Source: Coccinella septempunctata (lineage: Eukaryota > Arthropoda > Insecta > Coleoptera > Coccinellidae). Taken from it: 64,000 bases of DNA. Positions 12,463 to 23,390 of the stretch are shown here, one piece after another; position 1 is the stretch's first letter, and every line of letters begins with the position of its first letter. Made by a program: the position numbers and the translations under genes. The stretch lies in contig NC_058192.1 of the NCBI RefSeq assembly GCF_907165205.1, forward strand, positions 32,268,001 to 32,332,000, written 5' to 3'. The notes beneath the pieces were generated by a model. The model saw only the letters and a program-made list of their open reading frames with translations. It was not told the DNA's origin and ran no database searches.

Positions 12463-13670
12463 TTGATGTCAGACTCCTCTAATCCTAGTATTGATTCTGT
12501 AGCGGAAACCAATTCTGAATTAGAGACAGATTTGTTAGAATTATTTAATAATCTTTCACTTAATAGTAATAATACAACTTTGAATATGCCTAACGTACCT
12601 GAAAACTTTGATATCAAAAATTTAAGCATCATTCCCGATTTCGATGGGAATCCGAATAAATTACATAGGTTCATTCAAGCTTCGGAAGCAATTTTGAATC
12701 ACTATTTTGATGTTGAAAATCAAAATAACTTCCAAAATGTGTTGATATTGAATGGTATTTTGAATAAGCTTCACGGCAAAGCGGAAGAAGTTGTCGCAAT
12801 TCATGGAGCTACCAGTAATTGGAACGACATAAAAAATTCACTTTTATTACATTTCGGTGATCAACGAGATGAGATCTAGTTAATCTGAGGCAAAACTTCG
12901 GAAAATCTCCTCATGACTTCTATGAAAAAGTAATAACATTATTAAATACAATTTGTAATTATATTGATTTGAAATGTGAAGTTGGAATTAGAGCAAGTAG
13001 AAGAGATTTTTTCCAAAAACAAGCTTTAAAAACCTTTTTAGCCGGTTTAAGAGATCCTTTGGGTCCTATTATTAGGGCTATGAGGCCTAATTCTTCATCT
13101 CAAGCACTACAATTCATAATTGAAGAAGACAATATAAAACATTGCCAAAAATCTAATCAAACGGTAATCAATAATTCCAGAAAATTCATGAATTATAGTA
13201 ATCACAGAAATAATTCAAATAATTTTTCAAAATTTCGTCAAAACTTTTCCACAATGGTACCCATCGAACGACAAAATTTTGTTACGAATCAGCAATTTCC
13301 TAGCAGACCCATTACTATTCAAAGAAATATAAGTTATAGAGAGCCGAAATATTTCAGTAACGCTCAAGTTTTCGGAAAGCAGCAACAACCTGCACCTACT
13401 CCAATGAGTATATCTACTAATCATACTAAACAGAGAACTCAACCAATGAGTACCTCAACAAATAATAGATATTTTACAAACAGGCAAAATCAATCCTTTC
13501 CTCAGAAACCAAATTTTATAAGTGAAGAGCTTTTTAATACCGAGTATCATAATAATCCTCACAGCTCTAAAGAAGAATTCAAAAATGACGAGTTGCTGAA
13601 GATTACGAACAAAATTTTCGGAACGTTCAATTTCAGACCCACAGCACATAATAGAATTTTATGTTTCTAA
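12463..13670 (+). pseudogene. gag: Errantivirus gag, one frameshift
   Basis: Two reading frames (12463-12879 and 12969-13670) together cover a Gag of roughly 400 residues. The first shows the errantivirus capsid-like start with IPDFDGNPNKLHRFIQASEAI-type sequence and LHGKAEEVV. The second carries the capsid C-terminal part (RDFFQKQALKTFLAGLRDP) and an Asn/Gln-rich tail. No CCHC zinc knuckle is visible, as in many errantiviruses. The frame break lies between 12880 and 12968. Gag would form the virus-like particle. The start is the first ATG after a leader of about 170 bases. Confidence 0.8.
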
Positions 13671-14146
13671 TGGTAAACGCGAATTACCTTATATAGAAAT
13701 TAAAAATCCCTCTCTTAAATTACTAATAGATACAGGATCAATAAAAGCTTTCATTAATCCAGATTTAGCTAAAAAATATTATTCAAATTTCATATTCAAA
13801 GAACCATTCACTGTCTCAACAGTCCATCAAACCTCTCATCATCAATTTTGTGCCAATATTCCTATATTTGCTGAGTTTAATAGACATAATGAAAATTTCA
13901 AATTCTATCTATTCTCAAGTTTCATAATATTTATGACGGTTTAATTGGATTAGATAATCTAAAACTATTGGATGCGTCTCTTGATTTTCATAGTTCTAAG
14001 CTCAACACTCCTTTTTCAACAATGCCAATAAAATATCAAGAATCAGCAAATAAAGCTCCATTCAAAATTAAAATTGATGCGAATTCTAGAATCATTGCTA
14101 AAATTCCAATCAAACACCTATCCGGTGACGTGATAATACCGAAACA
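13671..14146 (+). pseudogene. pol: Errantivirus protease and start of pol, frameshifted, cut by RTE insertion
   Basis: An aspartic protease motif LLIDTGS lies at 13720-13740, in a frame different from gag, as expected for gag-pol expression by frameshifting. After about 13920 the recognisable sequence (YDGLIGLDNLKLLDASLDF) is in another frame, which marks an indel. Coding sequence continues to the AATTATTCAA site, where the RTE LINE begins, and resumes in phase at 17398 once the LINE and one duplication copy are removed. Confidence 0.75.
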
Positions 14147-14156
14147 AATTATTCAA

Positions 14157-17100
14157 CCTGCCAAAGCCTGTCCCAAGCCAGGTTGAAAAAAGGGTGAGGG
14201 GGAGGAGTAACAACCTCGTAAAAAAACCAGGGTTCATCTGGCCCGGATGATAGTACCCTGTTAGGGCCTCTGCCAGAGTTCGGCGAAGCTGCTGCCTTGT
14301 AGTTAGATGTTGGATCATCAAAGGCTAGAGGAAGAACACCTTGACAAAAAATTACCTGGTCCTCCAAGTGTGGGGGTTGGGGCGTGGGGCTAGCAACCCT
14401 TCACCCGTGAAACATTTCTTACGCTAAATATCCTAGTACAGATGGAAAGCCGGACGGATTATTTGGGAAACGACATAGCAAACGGAAAAGGAATATGAAA
14501 ATTGGTACATGGAACGTTCAAGGTCTGGGTAATAAGAAAACAGAGGTATTTGTGGAATTGCAACATCAGAAAGTGGACATTGCAGTACTCTCTGAAACAA
14601 AAAAGAAAGGCCAAGGAATTGAAGAGGTTAAAGACTTTCTCCATATATATAGTGGTGTAAATAAAGAATGTCGACCAAAAAGGGGAGTCTCCATCGTCCT
14701 AAAAAAGAGTTTGAGAAAAAATATTAAGAACTGGACATTTGTTAATGAGAACATCATTACTGTGGAACTTAAGGTTAAAGGAATAGACTTGGTTATATTA
14801 GGTGTATACGCCCCTAGTGACAGTGCTCCAGAAAAGGAGAAAACAACTTTTTTTAACCACTTAACGAACACTTTGGATGGAATAGCACAGAGGAAGGATG
14901 TATTTATGATGGGAGATCTTAACGGTAGAGTAGGACGTTGCATACAAAGCAAAATAATAGGAAGGTACGGGGAGGATCACCTGAACAATAATGGAGAACG
15001 GCTGATAGAAATATGTGAACAGTATGGGTTGAAGATATGGAATGGTTTTTTCAAACATAAGAGTATACACAAATATACGTGGACACGGGGAGAGCTCAAA
15101 TCAATTATAGACTACATAATAGGTAGACAAGACAACAGAATAAAGGTAGAGAATGTGAGAGTCTATAGGGGAGCAGAGTGCAACTCAGATCATTTTTTGT
15201 TGAAGTCGGAAATTTACCTGCCATTTGTTAACGCGAAACGAAGTGCAGATGAGGAAGAAAAATTCAGACAAATACCAGACCTTAATAACAATCTACACTC
15301 ATTGAAAGACCCGTCAACAGTTTTCTTATACAAACTGAGATTAAGTGAGAAGTTATCCCATATTGAATATGCCACTATGACTTCCCAATCTCTCTATGAT
15401 GAAATAGTGCAGTCCATCCATCAGGCCGCAAACGAAAGTTTGGGGAAAAAAGAAAAAACACAGAAAACAAAAAAAGGGGACCTTTGGTGGAATAGCTCTA
15501 TAGCTCAAAAAGTCAAAGAAAAGAAACGGGCATATAATGTTTGGCTGCTGACACAGGACAACGAAGACAGAAAACAATATAATCGTATAAGCAGAGAAAC
15601 CAAGAAGGAAATAATAAAGGCAAAGAATGACGCGTGGGAGAGGACATGTGAGGAGATCAATCAACATATAGGCGGTACAAGAACAAGAGAGTCGTGGAAA
15701 CTATTAAGAAGTCTCAGATCGAATCAAAAAAACGACACTTCGGTTCATCTCATAAATCTGGAGCAGTGGAAAACTTATTACTCACAGTTAATGAGAGAAG
15801 ACCGACAGCATTTCAATGTCGATTTTAATACACCAGCAACGTCCAACAGAGTTCACACGGCGCACAATTTGGAAAAGATAACAACCCAGGAAATTGAAAA
15901 GGCTGTCAGAACTATGAAAAATGGTAGAGCGCCAGGCCCCGGTGCTGTTAGTGTTGAGCTCATAAAGAATGGCCCCAACACATTGCTGGAACTCCTAGCA
16001 GAACTCTATAACCGATGCCTAGACGGAGAAGAACTACCTAGCGACTTCAAGAAGGGGTATATTAGCAGCATCTACAAGAAAGGTGATAGAAAGCAATGTT
16101 CTAACTACAGAGGTATAACTGTCTTGAGTAGTATCGGTCGAATATATGCCAAAGTACTGAAATTCCGCCTTGAGAAAGACTTTGTGGATGTCGAGGAGCA
16201 AAGTGGTTTTAGGGCGGGTCGCTCATGTATCGACAACATCTTCAGTATCAGACAACTAACAGATAAACGACTTACATTCAATTTGGAGACTCACCTTGTA
16301 TTTATAGATCTATGCAAAGCGTATGATAGCATACCATTGTCGAAACTGTGGATAGCTATGGAGAGACAAGATGTAAGTCCATACCTTATTAAAGCTATAA
16401 AGGATCTTTATAGCGATAACACGAGTCAAGCAAAACAGGGAAAGTTTCTATCTGAAGAATTCCCCGTTAACAAAGGTCTCCGACAGGGATGTTGCATGGC
16501 ACCGACTCTCTTCAGAATATACCTCAATGAAGCGCTGCAACTTTGGCGTAGGAAATGTGGAGGCATGGGTGTCCAGATTGATGGAAACACGCTGTTTTCG
16601 CTAAATTTTGCTGACGATCAGGTTGTTTTTGCTGGAGACAGAGAGGATGCTTCGTACATGCTCCGAAAACTGCACGAGGAATACTCCAAGTGGGGAATGG
16701 ATATAAACTTTGATAAAACCGAATACATGAATGTCGGAGGAAAATCTGAAGATCTTGTAATGGACGATGGGTCAATTGTGAGACGTTGTGAGAAGTACAC
16801 ATATCTAGGAACCCTTATATCGGAGAATGGGGGCAGCTCACCAGAAATTGCAAATAGAATAGCGAAGGGTAGATAAGCCATCCGACAGCTACACCCGCTT
16901 ATTTGGAGTAGGAATTTATCGAGGGATGTCAAAAGGCGCATATATAAAACTGTGGTAGAGAGTATCGCCGCATATGGGTCTGAAGTGTGGGAAATTTCTG
17001 ACGGAAACGCGAAGAAGTTGAGGGCGATGGAGATGGACTATTGGCGGCGAAGTTGTGGACTAACACTATTGGATAAAGTGAGGAATGAAGAAATAAGAAG

Positions 17101-17387
17101 TAGGGCCGAAGTGAGTACTGATATAATAGAAACAATAGAGGCTAAAAGACTGAATTGGTATGGCCACATGAGGCGGATGCAAGAGAATAGATGGCCACAG
17201 AGAATTTGGAAATGGCAGCCAGTGGCTAGAAGGAAAAGAGGGAGGCCTCGATTATCATGGAGAGTGGGGGTAGAAGATGCAATGAACAGACGAGGATTGG
17301 ATGATGAAGATTGGAAAGACAGGCAGACCTGGAAGCTAGGATGCGGGAGACGCCAAATGGTGTAATAAAACTCGCATATATATATAT
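14157..17387 (+). mobile_element. RTE-clade LINE inserted in errantivirus pol
   Basis: Flanked by a perfect 10 bp duplication AATTATTCAA (14147-14156 and 17388-17397). It begins with a GC-richer 5' UTR of about 340 bases, has one long ORF with endonuclease and RT, a very short 3' UTR and a (TA)n tail rather than poly-A, all typical of RTE. The length of about 3.2 kb suggests a complete copy. Confidence 0.92.
14495..17365 (+). pseudogene. RTE ORF: endonuclease plus reverse transcriptase, single nonsense mutation
   Basis: Starts MKIGTWNVQGLG, the N-terminal endonuclease strand with the metal-binding Asn. It continues with LSETK, GVYAP, MMGDLNGRVG (residues 138-147) and CNSDHFLL (near 230). RT motifs follow: GRAPGPGAVSVELIK, SNYRGITVLSSIGR, FIDLCKAYDSIP, GLRQGCCMAPTLF and FADDQVVFAGD near residue 703. 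A TAA at 16874-16876 interrupts an otherwise single frame, which continues in phase to 17365. The C-terminal part is RTE-like (RLNWYGHMRRMQENRWP, then RKRGRPRLSW). Apart from this stop the copy is intact. The product nicks target DNA and primes reverse transcription on it. Confidence 0.9.
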
Positions 17388-17397
17388 AATTATTCAA

Positions 17398-18516
17398 TCT
17401 TGTGAAATTTCTGAGATTGTAACTTGTTCTAAAAATGGCCTAGCAAACGTAGAAATTTGTAATGAAACCAACGAAGATGTTATCTTCATTTTAAATAAAC
17501 CGATTGAATCAATTTCCATACAGAATAATTTCGAAATCTTTCAAATGGAAACTAATAATAATTCAGAATATATAAGCGTAGAAGAATTAATTAGAACCAA
17601 TCATATGAATGAAGAAGAAAAATGTCATATTTTAAAATTATGTCGAAAATATCCAGATATCTTTAAGTTAGAGAATCAACTCCTTTCTTTTTCAAATCAG
17701 ATAAAACACTCTATTAAAACTAAAGACGATATCCCTGTCTACACAAAATCTTATAGATATCCTTTTATTCATAAAAAGAAAGTTAAAAATCAAATAAATT
17801 CTATGTTAGAACAAGGTATTATCAGACCCAGCCAGTCACCTTGGTCATCGCCGATTTGGGTAGTACCAAAAAAAGCTGATGCATCTGGTAAACAAAAATG
17901 GAGAGTTGTCATAGATTTCCGAAAACTCAATGAGAAGACTATTGACGATAAATATCATATACCTAATATAAATGATGTTCTTGATAAAATCGGCCAATGT
18001 CAATATTTTACAACACTAGATTTAGCTAGCGGATTTCACCAAATAGAGATGGATCCTGTTGATATTCCTAAAACAGCTTTCAATGTAGAGAATGGCCACT
18101 ACGAATTTCTACGTATGCCATTCGGATTAAAAAATGCGGGTTCTACCTTTCAAAGGGTAATGGATAATGTACTCAGAGGACTTGAAAATTGTTTAGTCTA
18201 TCTAGATGACATAATTGTCTTTTCAACATCATTACAAGAACATATTGTTAATCTTTCAAAAGTTTTCAAAAGGCTCAGAGAGGCCAATTTCAAAATTCAG
18301 TTAGATAAATCAGAATTTCTAAAAAAGGAAGTAGCTTATTTGGAGCATATTGTAACAACAGATGGAGTCAAACCAAATCCAGACAAAATTCAAGCTATCA
18401 AAAATTACCCAATACCTAAAACAACAAAAGAAATTAAAGGATTTTTAGGGTTATTAGGATATTATAGAAAATTTATCCGTGACTTCGCGAGAATTACCAA
18501 ACCTTTAACGGCCTGA
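17398..18516 (+). pseudogene. pol: Errantivirus reverse transcriptase
   Basis: Gypsy-type RT with IRPSQSPWSSPIWVVPKK, WRVVIDFRKLNEKT, FTTLDLASGFHQIEM, the RMPFGLKNAGSTFQR box and the catalytic YLDD at 18199-18210, ending in the connection motif IKGFLGLLGYYRKFI. A TGA at 18514-18516 stops the frame where the family has a sense codon. The same frame goes straight on into RNase H. The reading frame starts upstream inside the RTE tail, so the true protein begins in the protease segment on the far side of that insertion. The enzyme copies the genomic RNA into cDNA in the cytoplasmic particle. Confidence 0.9.
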
Positions 18517-19167
18517 TTGAAAAAAGGCGCAAAAATCGAGCACCCCACATCGTTTATCAACTGTTTTGAATACTGTAAAAATTTGTTAATGAACGAACCT
18601 ATTCTTCAATATCCGGACTTTTCAAAAGAATTTGTTATTACTACAGACGCTAGTAATTTTGCCATTGGTGCAGTCCTATCACAAGGAAAAATTGGTAACG
18701 ATAAGCCGGTCGCATATGCATCAAGAACTCTCAATGATAATGAGCAAAATTACAGTACAATTGAAAAGGAATTACTCTCTATCGTTTGGGCAACTAAATA
18801 CTTTAGAACTTACATTTTTGGCAGAAAATTTAAAATCGTAACAGATCATAAACCATTACAATGGCTTATGTCACTTAAGGAGCCTAATAGTAAGCTTTTA
18901 AGATGGAGATTAAAACTCGAGGAATTTGATTTCGAAATTGTTTACAAAAAAGGTAGTTCTAACACAAATGCAGATGCTCTATCGAGAGTCGAGATTCACA
19001 ACAAAGATTTTTTTGATTATATGGAGAAATTTAATAAAGAATTTTCCGAGAAAAATACGAATAACGATAACGAGTCGATGATTGTTAATTTGGAAGAAGC
19101 AGACGTTGAGGAGATATCATTCGAGAAATTTGAGAAGCTTTTTAATGCAAATGAAATATATTATTGT
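18517..19167 (+). pseudogene. pol: Errantivirus RNase H and linker
   Basis: Gypsy RNase H domain following the RT: VITTDASNFAIGAVLSQG (first catalytic Asp), NYSTIEKELLSIVWA (Glu), FKIVTDHKPL (Asp) and the closing NTNADALSRVEI near residue 160. An acidic, Asn-rich linker of about 55 residues follows and leads without a break into the macrodomain. The usual errantivirus order would go from this point through a short tether to integrase, so the extra domain sits exactly in the RNase H-integrase gap. Confidence 0.9.
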
Positions 19168-19593
19168 TCAACTGTGACCGAAAAAATTGGCAATTTATTT
19201 GATGCTCCGGAATCCTTCTCCCTTGCTCATTGTGTATCTGAAGATTTTTATATGAATAAGGGTATTGCACTTGATTTCAAAGAAAAATTCGGTAAAGTTC
19301 AAGAACTCAAATCTTAGAATAAAAGAACTGGAGAAGTTGCTAAAATTTCACACAACAAAAGAAAAATTTATTACTTAATAACTAAGGAATTTTATTACCA
19401 TAAACCACGATATGAAACAGTATTCGAATCACTTCCCAATCTCAAAGAATTGTGTCAAAAAGACAATGTTAAATCCTTAGCATTACCAAAAGTTTCGTGT
19501 GGTTTGGATGGACTAGAATGGAGAAAAATATTCAGCATGATTAACTATATTTTTGCAAATTCCACCATAAATATTAACATTCATTACTTATCT
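19168..19593 (+). pseudogene. TARG1/DarG-type macrodomain embedded in errantivirus pol (one stop codon)
   Basis: Predicted ADP-ribose-binding macrodomain and ADP-ribosyl hydrolase. In the RNase H frame it shows, in order, IGNLFDAPESFSLAHCVSED, MNKGIALDFKEKFG (the substrate-loop GIA motif), GEVAKI, YYLITKEFYYHKPRYE and LPKVSCGLDGLEW. These match the OARD1/TARG1 family motif by motif. The Lys (AAG 19384-19386) and Asp (GAT 19507-19509) positions that form and resolve the lysyl intermediate in TARG1 are both present. A TAG at 19315-19317 splits it in this copy. The Asp of the family's first G-D-L loop is Asn here. In a live element it would be released from or retained in Gag-Pol inside particles. 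A role in removing host ADP-ribosylation from protein or nucleic acid is inference. Confidence 0.85.
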
Positions 19594-20060
19594 CAAGACG
19601 ATTTAATCAATTCCAAGAACATTGAAAATCAGTACGAATCGGATGGTAACACTATACATTCCAATCACGAAAATCCAATTCAAAAAGTCCCCATTTCTGA
19701 AAAAATTTTAAATATTTTTGACAATCAAATAGTTTTTGAATTTGTTTTTCATTCCCCGGTGGAGGTTAGAATAAAAAAATTTTTTTCGAGCAAACAAAGA
19801 ATTTTTGTTCAAATTTCTACTAACTATTTGAAAAGGGAAATTATTGACTTCTTCAAAACATACTTAAGACCTAATATTCTTTACGCTTTGTATTTCAAAA
19901 AAGATAATTATTATAAAGAAATATGCGAAATTCTCAGAAAAACATTTAAACAATCCGCTTTCAAATTATTGAAGTGCAATGAAATCTTTAGTGATAAGAA
20001 AATTTTGCACAAACAAAATCTCAAAAAACCTAAAACTAAATCTAAGAAACTTTTTCAGGC
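19594..20060 (+). pseudogene. pol: Errantivirus pol tether between RNase H and integrase; integrase core deleted
   Basis: The frame continues from the macrodomain into VPISEKILNIFDNQIVFEF and RIFVQISTNYLKREIIDFF, sequence that in errantiviruses lies just before integrase. At about 20008 it passes abruptly to a basic stretch (HKQNLKKPKTKSKK) resembling the end of integrase. No HHCC zinc finger and no D,D-35-E core is present, so roughly 1 kb was lost. The frame ends at 20160, overlapping env. Confidence 0.7.
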
Positions 20061-21607
20061 TAATCCTAATGATTCTGGTGACAGCACAGGACATTCAAAT
20101 AATAAACCTGAAGGACAATCCGGGAGTCCTTCCAATTCTCCTAGGGAAAGCGAAAGTTAGAAGCAAATTTCACAGTTTCATACATTACTATGACCTTCAA
20201 CCCATCTCCACACAGTTAAAATATTTAGTATTTCATTATAAGACAGTATCTAGTACTATTTTAAATACTTCAAGTTCCGTGTTTCGTACAAAATTGGAAA
20301 ATCATAAAATGTTTTATGAATATCAATTAAGCTCAGCAAAACAAAAATTGAAAAGTTTGATACCAATGGGAAGATCAAAAAGAGGAATTATTGATGGATT
20401 GGGAACCATAATAAAAAATATTACTGGTAATTTAGATGCAAATGACGCATTACATTATGAATCGGCATTAAAAGAACTTCAAAATAATCAGAAGGATATT
20501 ATGTTCAATTTAAATGCAGGTATTTCATTAACCGGTGAAGTAATCGAAAATTTCAATAAAACTATTTTTGTCCTCAGAAATAATCAAAAAACAATTGCTT
20601 CCCAACTTGAAGGAATTTCAGGAAAATTTGATCAATTAAGTGATAACTTTTATATGTATATTCAGATTAAAAATCTCATGGACCAAATCGGAATATCTAT
20701 CAATATTATTATAGAATTAATCGATGAAATTGAAAACGCCATTAGTTTTTCCAGACTCGGAATATTGCATCATAGCATTATTAAATTTTCCGAATTATAT
20801 TCAATTATCAATAAAACAAAAAATTTATATGGTTCAAGTAATCTGATATTCGTCGACGAGAGAGAATATCACAGATTTTATGAATTGATAAAAGTAGATG
20901 CATATTTTGTTGAATTCAGAATTGTTTTCGTTCTTCATTTTCCTATTGTACACCCCGAACCTTTTTCTCATTACCATTTATTTTCAATCCCAACTATAAA
21001 CAACACTATTACTATTCCCAAAAATACCTATCTGGCAAGCAATGAAAAATGGTATCAATGCGCCTCTTCGCCTTGTATTGATTTACACCCACTATATTAC
21101 TGTGAAAACGACAAACTCAATAATGGGTCAGAAGTAGAAGATTGCCTGTTCCAGCTACTGCAACTCCAAAAATCCACTGGTTCCTGCCAAAATCACCCTG
21201 TGGAAACTAGCAAGAACGTTGTCCAGCAGATTGGTAATGGAAGATTCGTCATATTAGCTCCAACTGGAATGAAAATTCGCACAGTATGTAGAAGAACCGA
21301 CGTCAGCACACTGAAGGGAAACTTCCTACAACGACAAGGAAATCTTGAAGGGAGAACCAATGTACCTTCCTCAAATTGCTGCCGAGTTGAATGCAACAAC
21401 CCTAACTGCATTCAAAATAAAACTTGAAGATTTTTCATTGGACCAAATACACAAATTGAAGAAGAAACAAGAGGAAATTCAACCCTTAATGGAAAAGCAA
21501 AAAAGTACCAAATCATTGCATGAAGTCCTGATAATTATCATTTATTTGCTATTTTTCATAATTATCTCGTATTTTGGATCGAGGAAAATTAAGTTATGGC
21601 TGAGATC

Positions 21608-23297
21608 ATAACGCTTAAAAAAAAAAAGTTCAACTATCTTAACTTTTGAAAGAACAAACAAAAAAAAAAAACGGAAGGAAACGCTAGGAACACCTCGGTT
21701 TGCTTACAGTGGAGATGGGGTGAGTTCAGTTTGATGGAATAGGGCGCCAACGTATTTATTTTTTTTTTCCTAGCGATCCAACGCAAAAAAAAACGAAGGT
21801 GAACGGATTATCCTAAAATCATAAATTCACAAAAAAAAAAAAAAAACTAATGAATACTGCTTCGGCCAAATACGTAAACTCCGAAACAGATAAAATAGAA
21901 CGTAAATGACTATTAAAGAAAAGGTAACCAAATCAAGTTGAGTATCTTTTGAAAGAGTAATGTAAATGACGATCAAAAAAAAGGTAAGTAAACAAAGTCC
22001 AATATCTCATGAAAGGTGTAATTTCAAAATTTATAGAAATAATAAAGCGATATTCTGTCTGTTCTGACAATTATTGTTTTCTGAATGATTATGATCCTGA
22101 TGTACAAACACTTTTCCCTATGCTTGATCAAGCGTAGTTCCCAAAATACTTTCGAACAAATTATGGTACACACTATATAACAATTAGGTAACAGTTCTAC
22201 CAGAATTTCACTTCAGTTCATAAATTTATTAAAGATGGAAAATAATGTATTATGTACTTATAAATACTTATGTATTTATGTATTATATATTGTTACGTAT
22301 TATTTACTTACAAATATACCCTATTAAATGTACTTGTCTTGTGAAAATGCTTATAGATGGAATAAATATGTATATATATATTGAGATATTGTCTTTTCAA
22401 ATTCACTCTAACAGTAAACAGTCTATGCATGGAATAAAATTAAATCTGAAATTTCCTGAATGAATGTAAGGACAAATATCTAAACTCCCTATTATTATTT
22501 CAAAAAGTGACCATAATTGATTGACTTGATCAAATTAATATGAGAAAGACGTAAATTCAGATGTCACATGAACAATATGTCCACTTTTCACAAATGGTTT
22601 CCTTGACGTCAATGTCAGAAAAATTCTATGTACATACCAGGAATTTCCAATCGAATGATGAAATTACCAATTCGAAGATCCCAACGATGAAATTACCAAT
22701 TCAAAGATCTCAACCAATCCACGATGTCGAAAATCCTCCTCAAGTTGTTTTCCTCCTTTTTCCTTCAGATTGAAACTACGATATTTCCGATGTTCCGTTC
22801 AAACGGGACGATCCAAAATCCACAAAACTCTTATACTCGCAGAAGGAAATTAGAAGATGAAAACATACGTAGACAGGAAAAGAAAAAGGCCTCAAGTTGT
22901 TAGGCGGCCTTTAAAATTGAATGCTCCTCGTCGTAGCAGAAGTACGTGTTTAATCCCCACAAGGGTAATATTGCTATTCCAACAAACAAACTAGCAATAT
23001 TGAAACAATAGACGATCTCACTTTATCCCAAAACTTGGATTTTCACAAGAAAATTCAGTGAAGAACCTCTAATTACGCACAAGCAAGCTATTCGAAGTAA
23101 CAATCGATGATTTTCTCTCAAAGAAACGCCGTGAATGAATATTTTAGAACGGGTCCGAACACATGTTGGATGTTTGATAAAAACTTAATTAGGCAAATGA
23201 AAATATTGAGGAAATATGGTTTATAGGCAACTCATGAAACACAGTGAAAATTTTTGGAGTTGCTGAAATATTCAAGGGGAAATTCGACACGTTATAA
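21608..23297 (-). repeat. 3' LTR of Gypsy-2
   Basis: About 1.69 kb. It matches the right LTR except for an extra A-rich block of about 85 bases near its outer end (21632-21716) and scattered changes. It includes A-runs, a short AT-rich microsatellite near 22370, and an open frame (22561-22773) repeated in the other LTR. The purine-rich stretch after 23298 (minus strand GAAGGGGAAGAA) is the likely polypurine tract. Confidence 0.85.
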
Positions 23298-23390
23298 ATT
23301 CTTCCCCTTCGTCAAGAAATTTTCCCAAAATTTCACAACAAACACAGAAAAGAAAACAAAAACACCTAATAAATCTTAGAATTGACTACT

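Noticed and set aside
19168..19593. Macrodomain as a host gene fragment captured by chance in this single copy
   Set aside because: It is in the pol frame with linkers on both sides and has no poly-A tail or target duplication. A family-level feature is the simpler reading, though other copies must confirm it.
22561..22773. 70-residue open frame, repeated at 28823-29035
   Set aside because: It is inside the Gypsy-2 LTRs and antisense to the element. No domain is recognisable.
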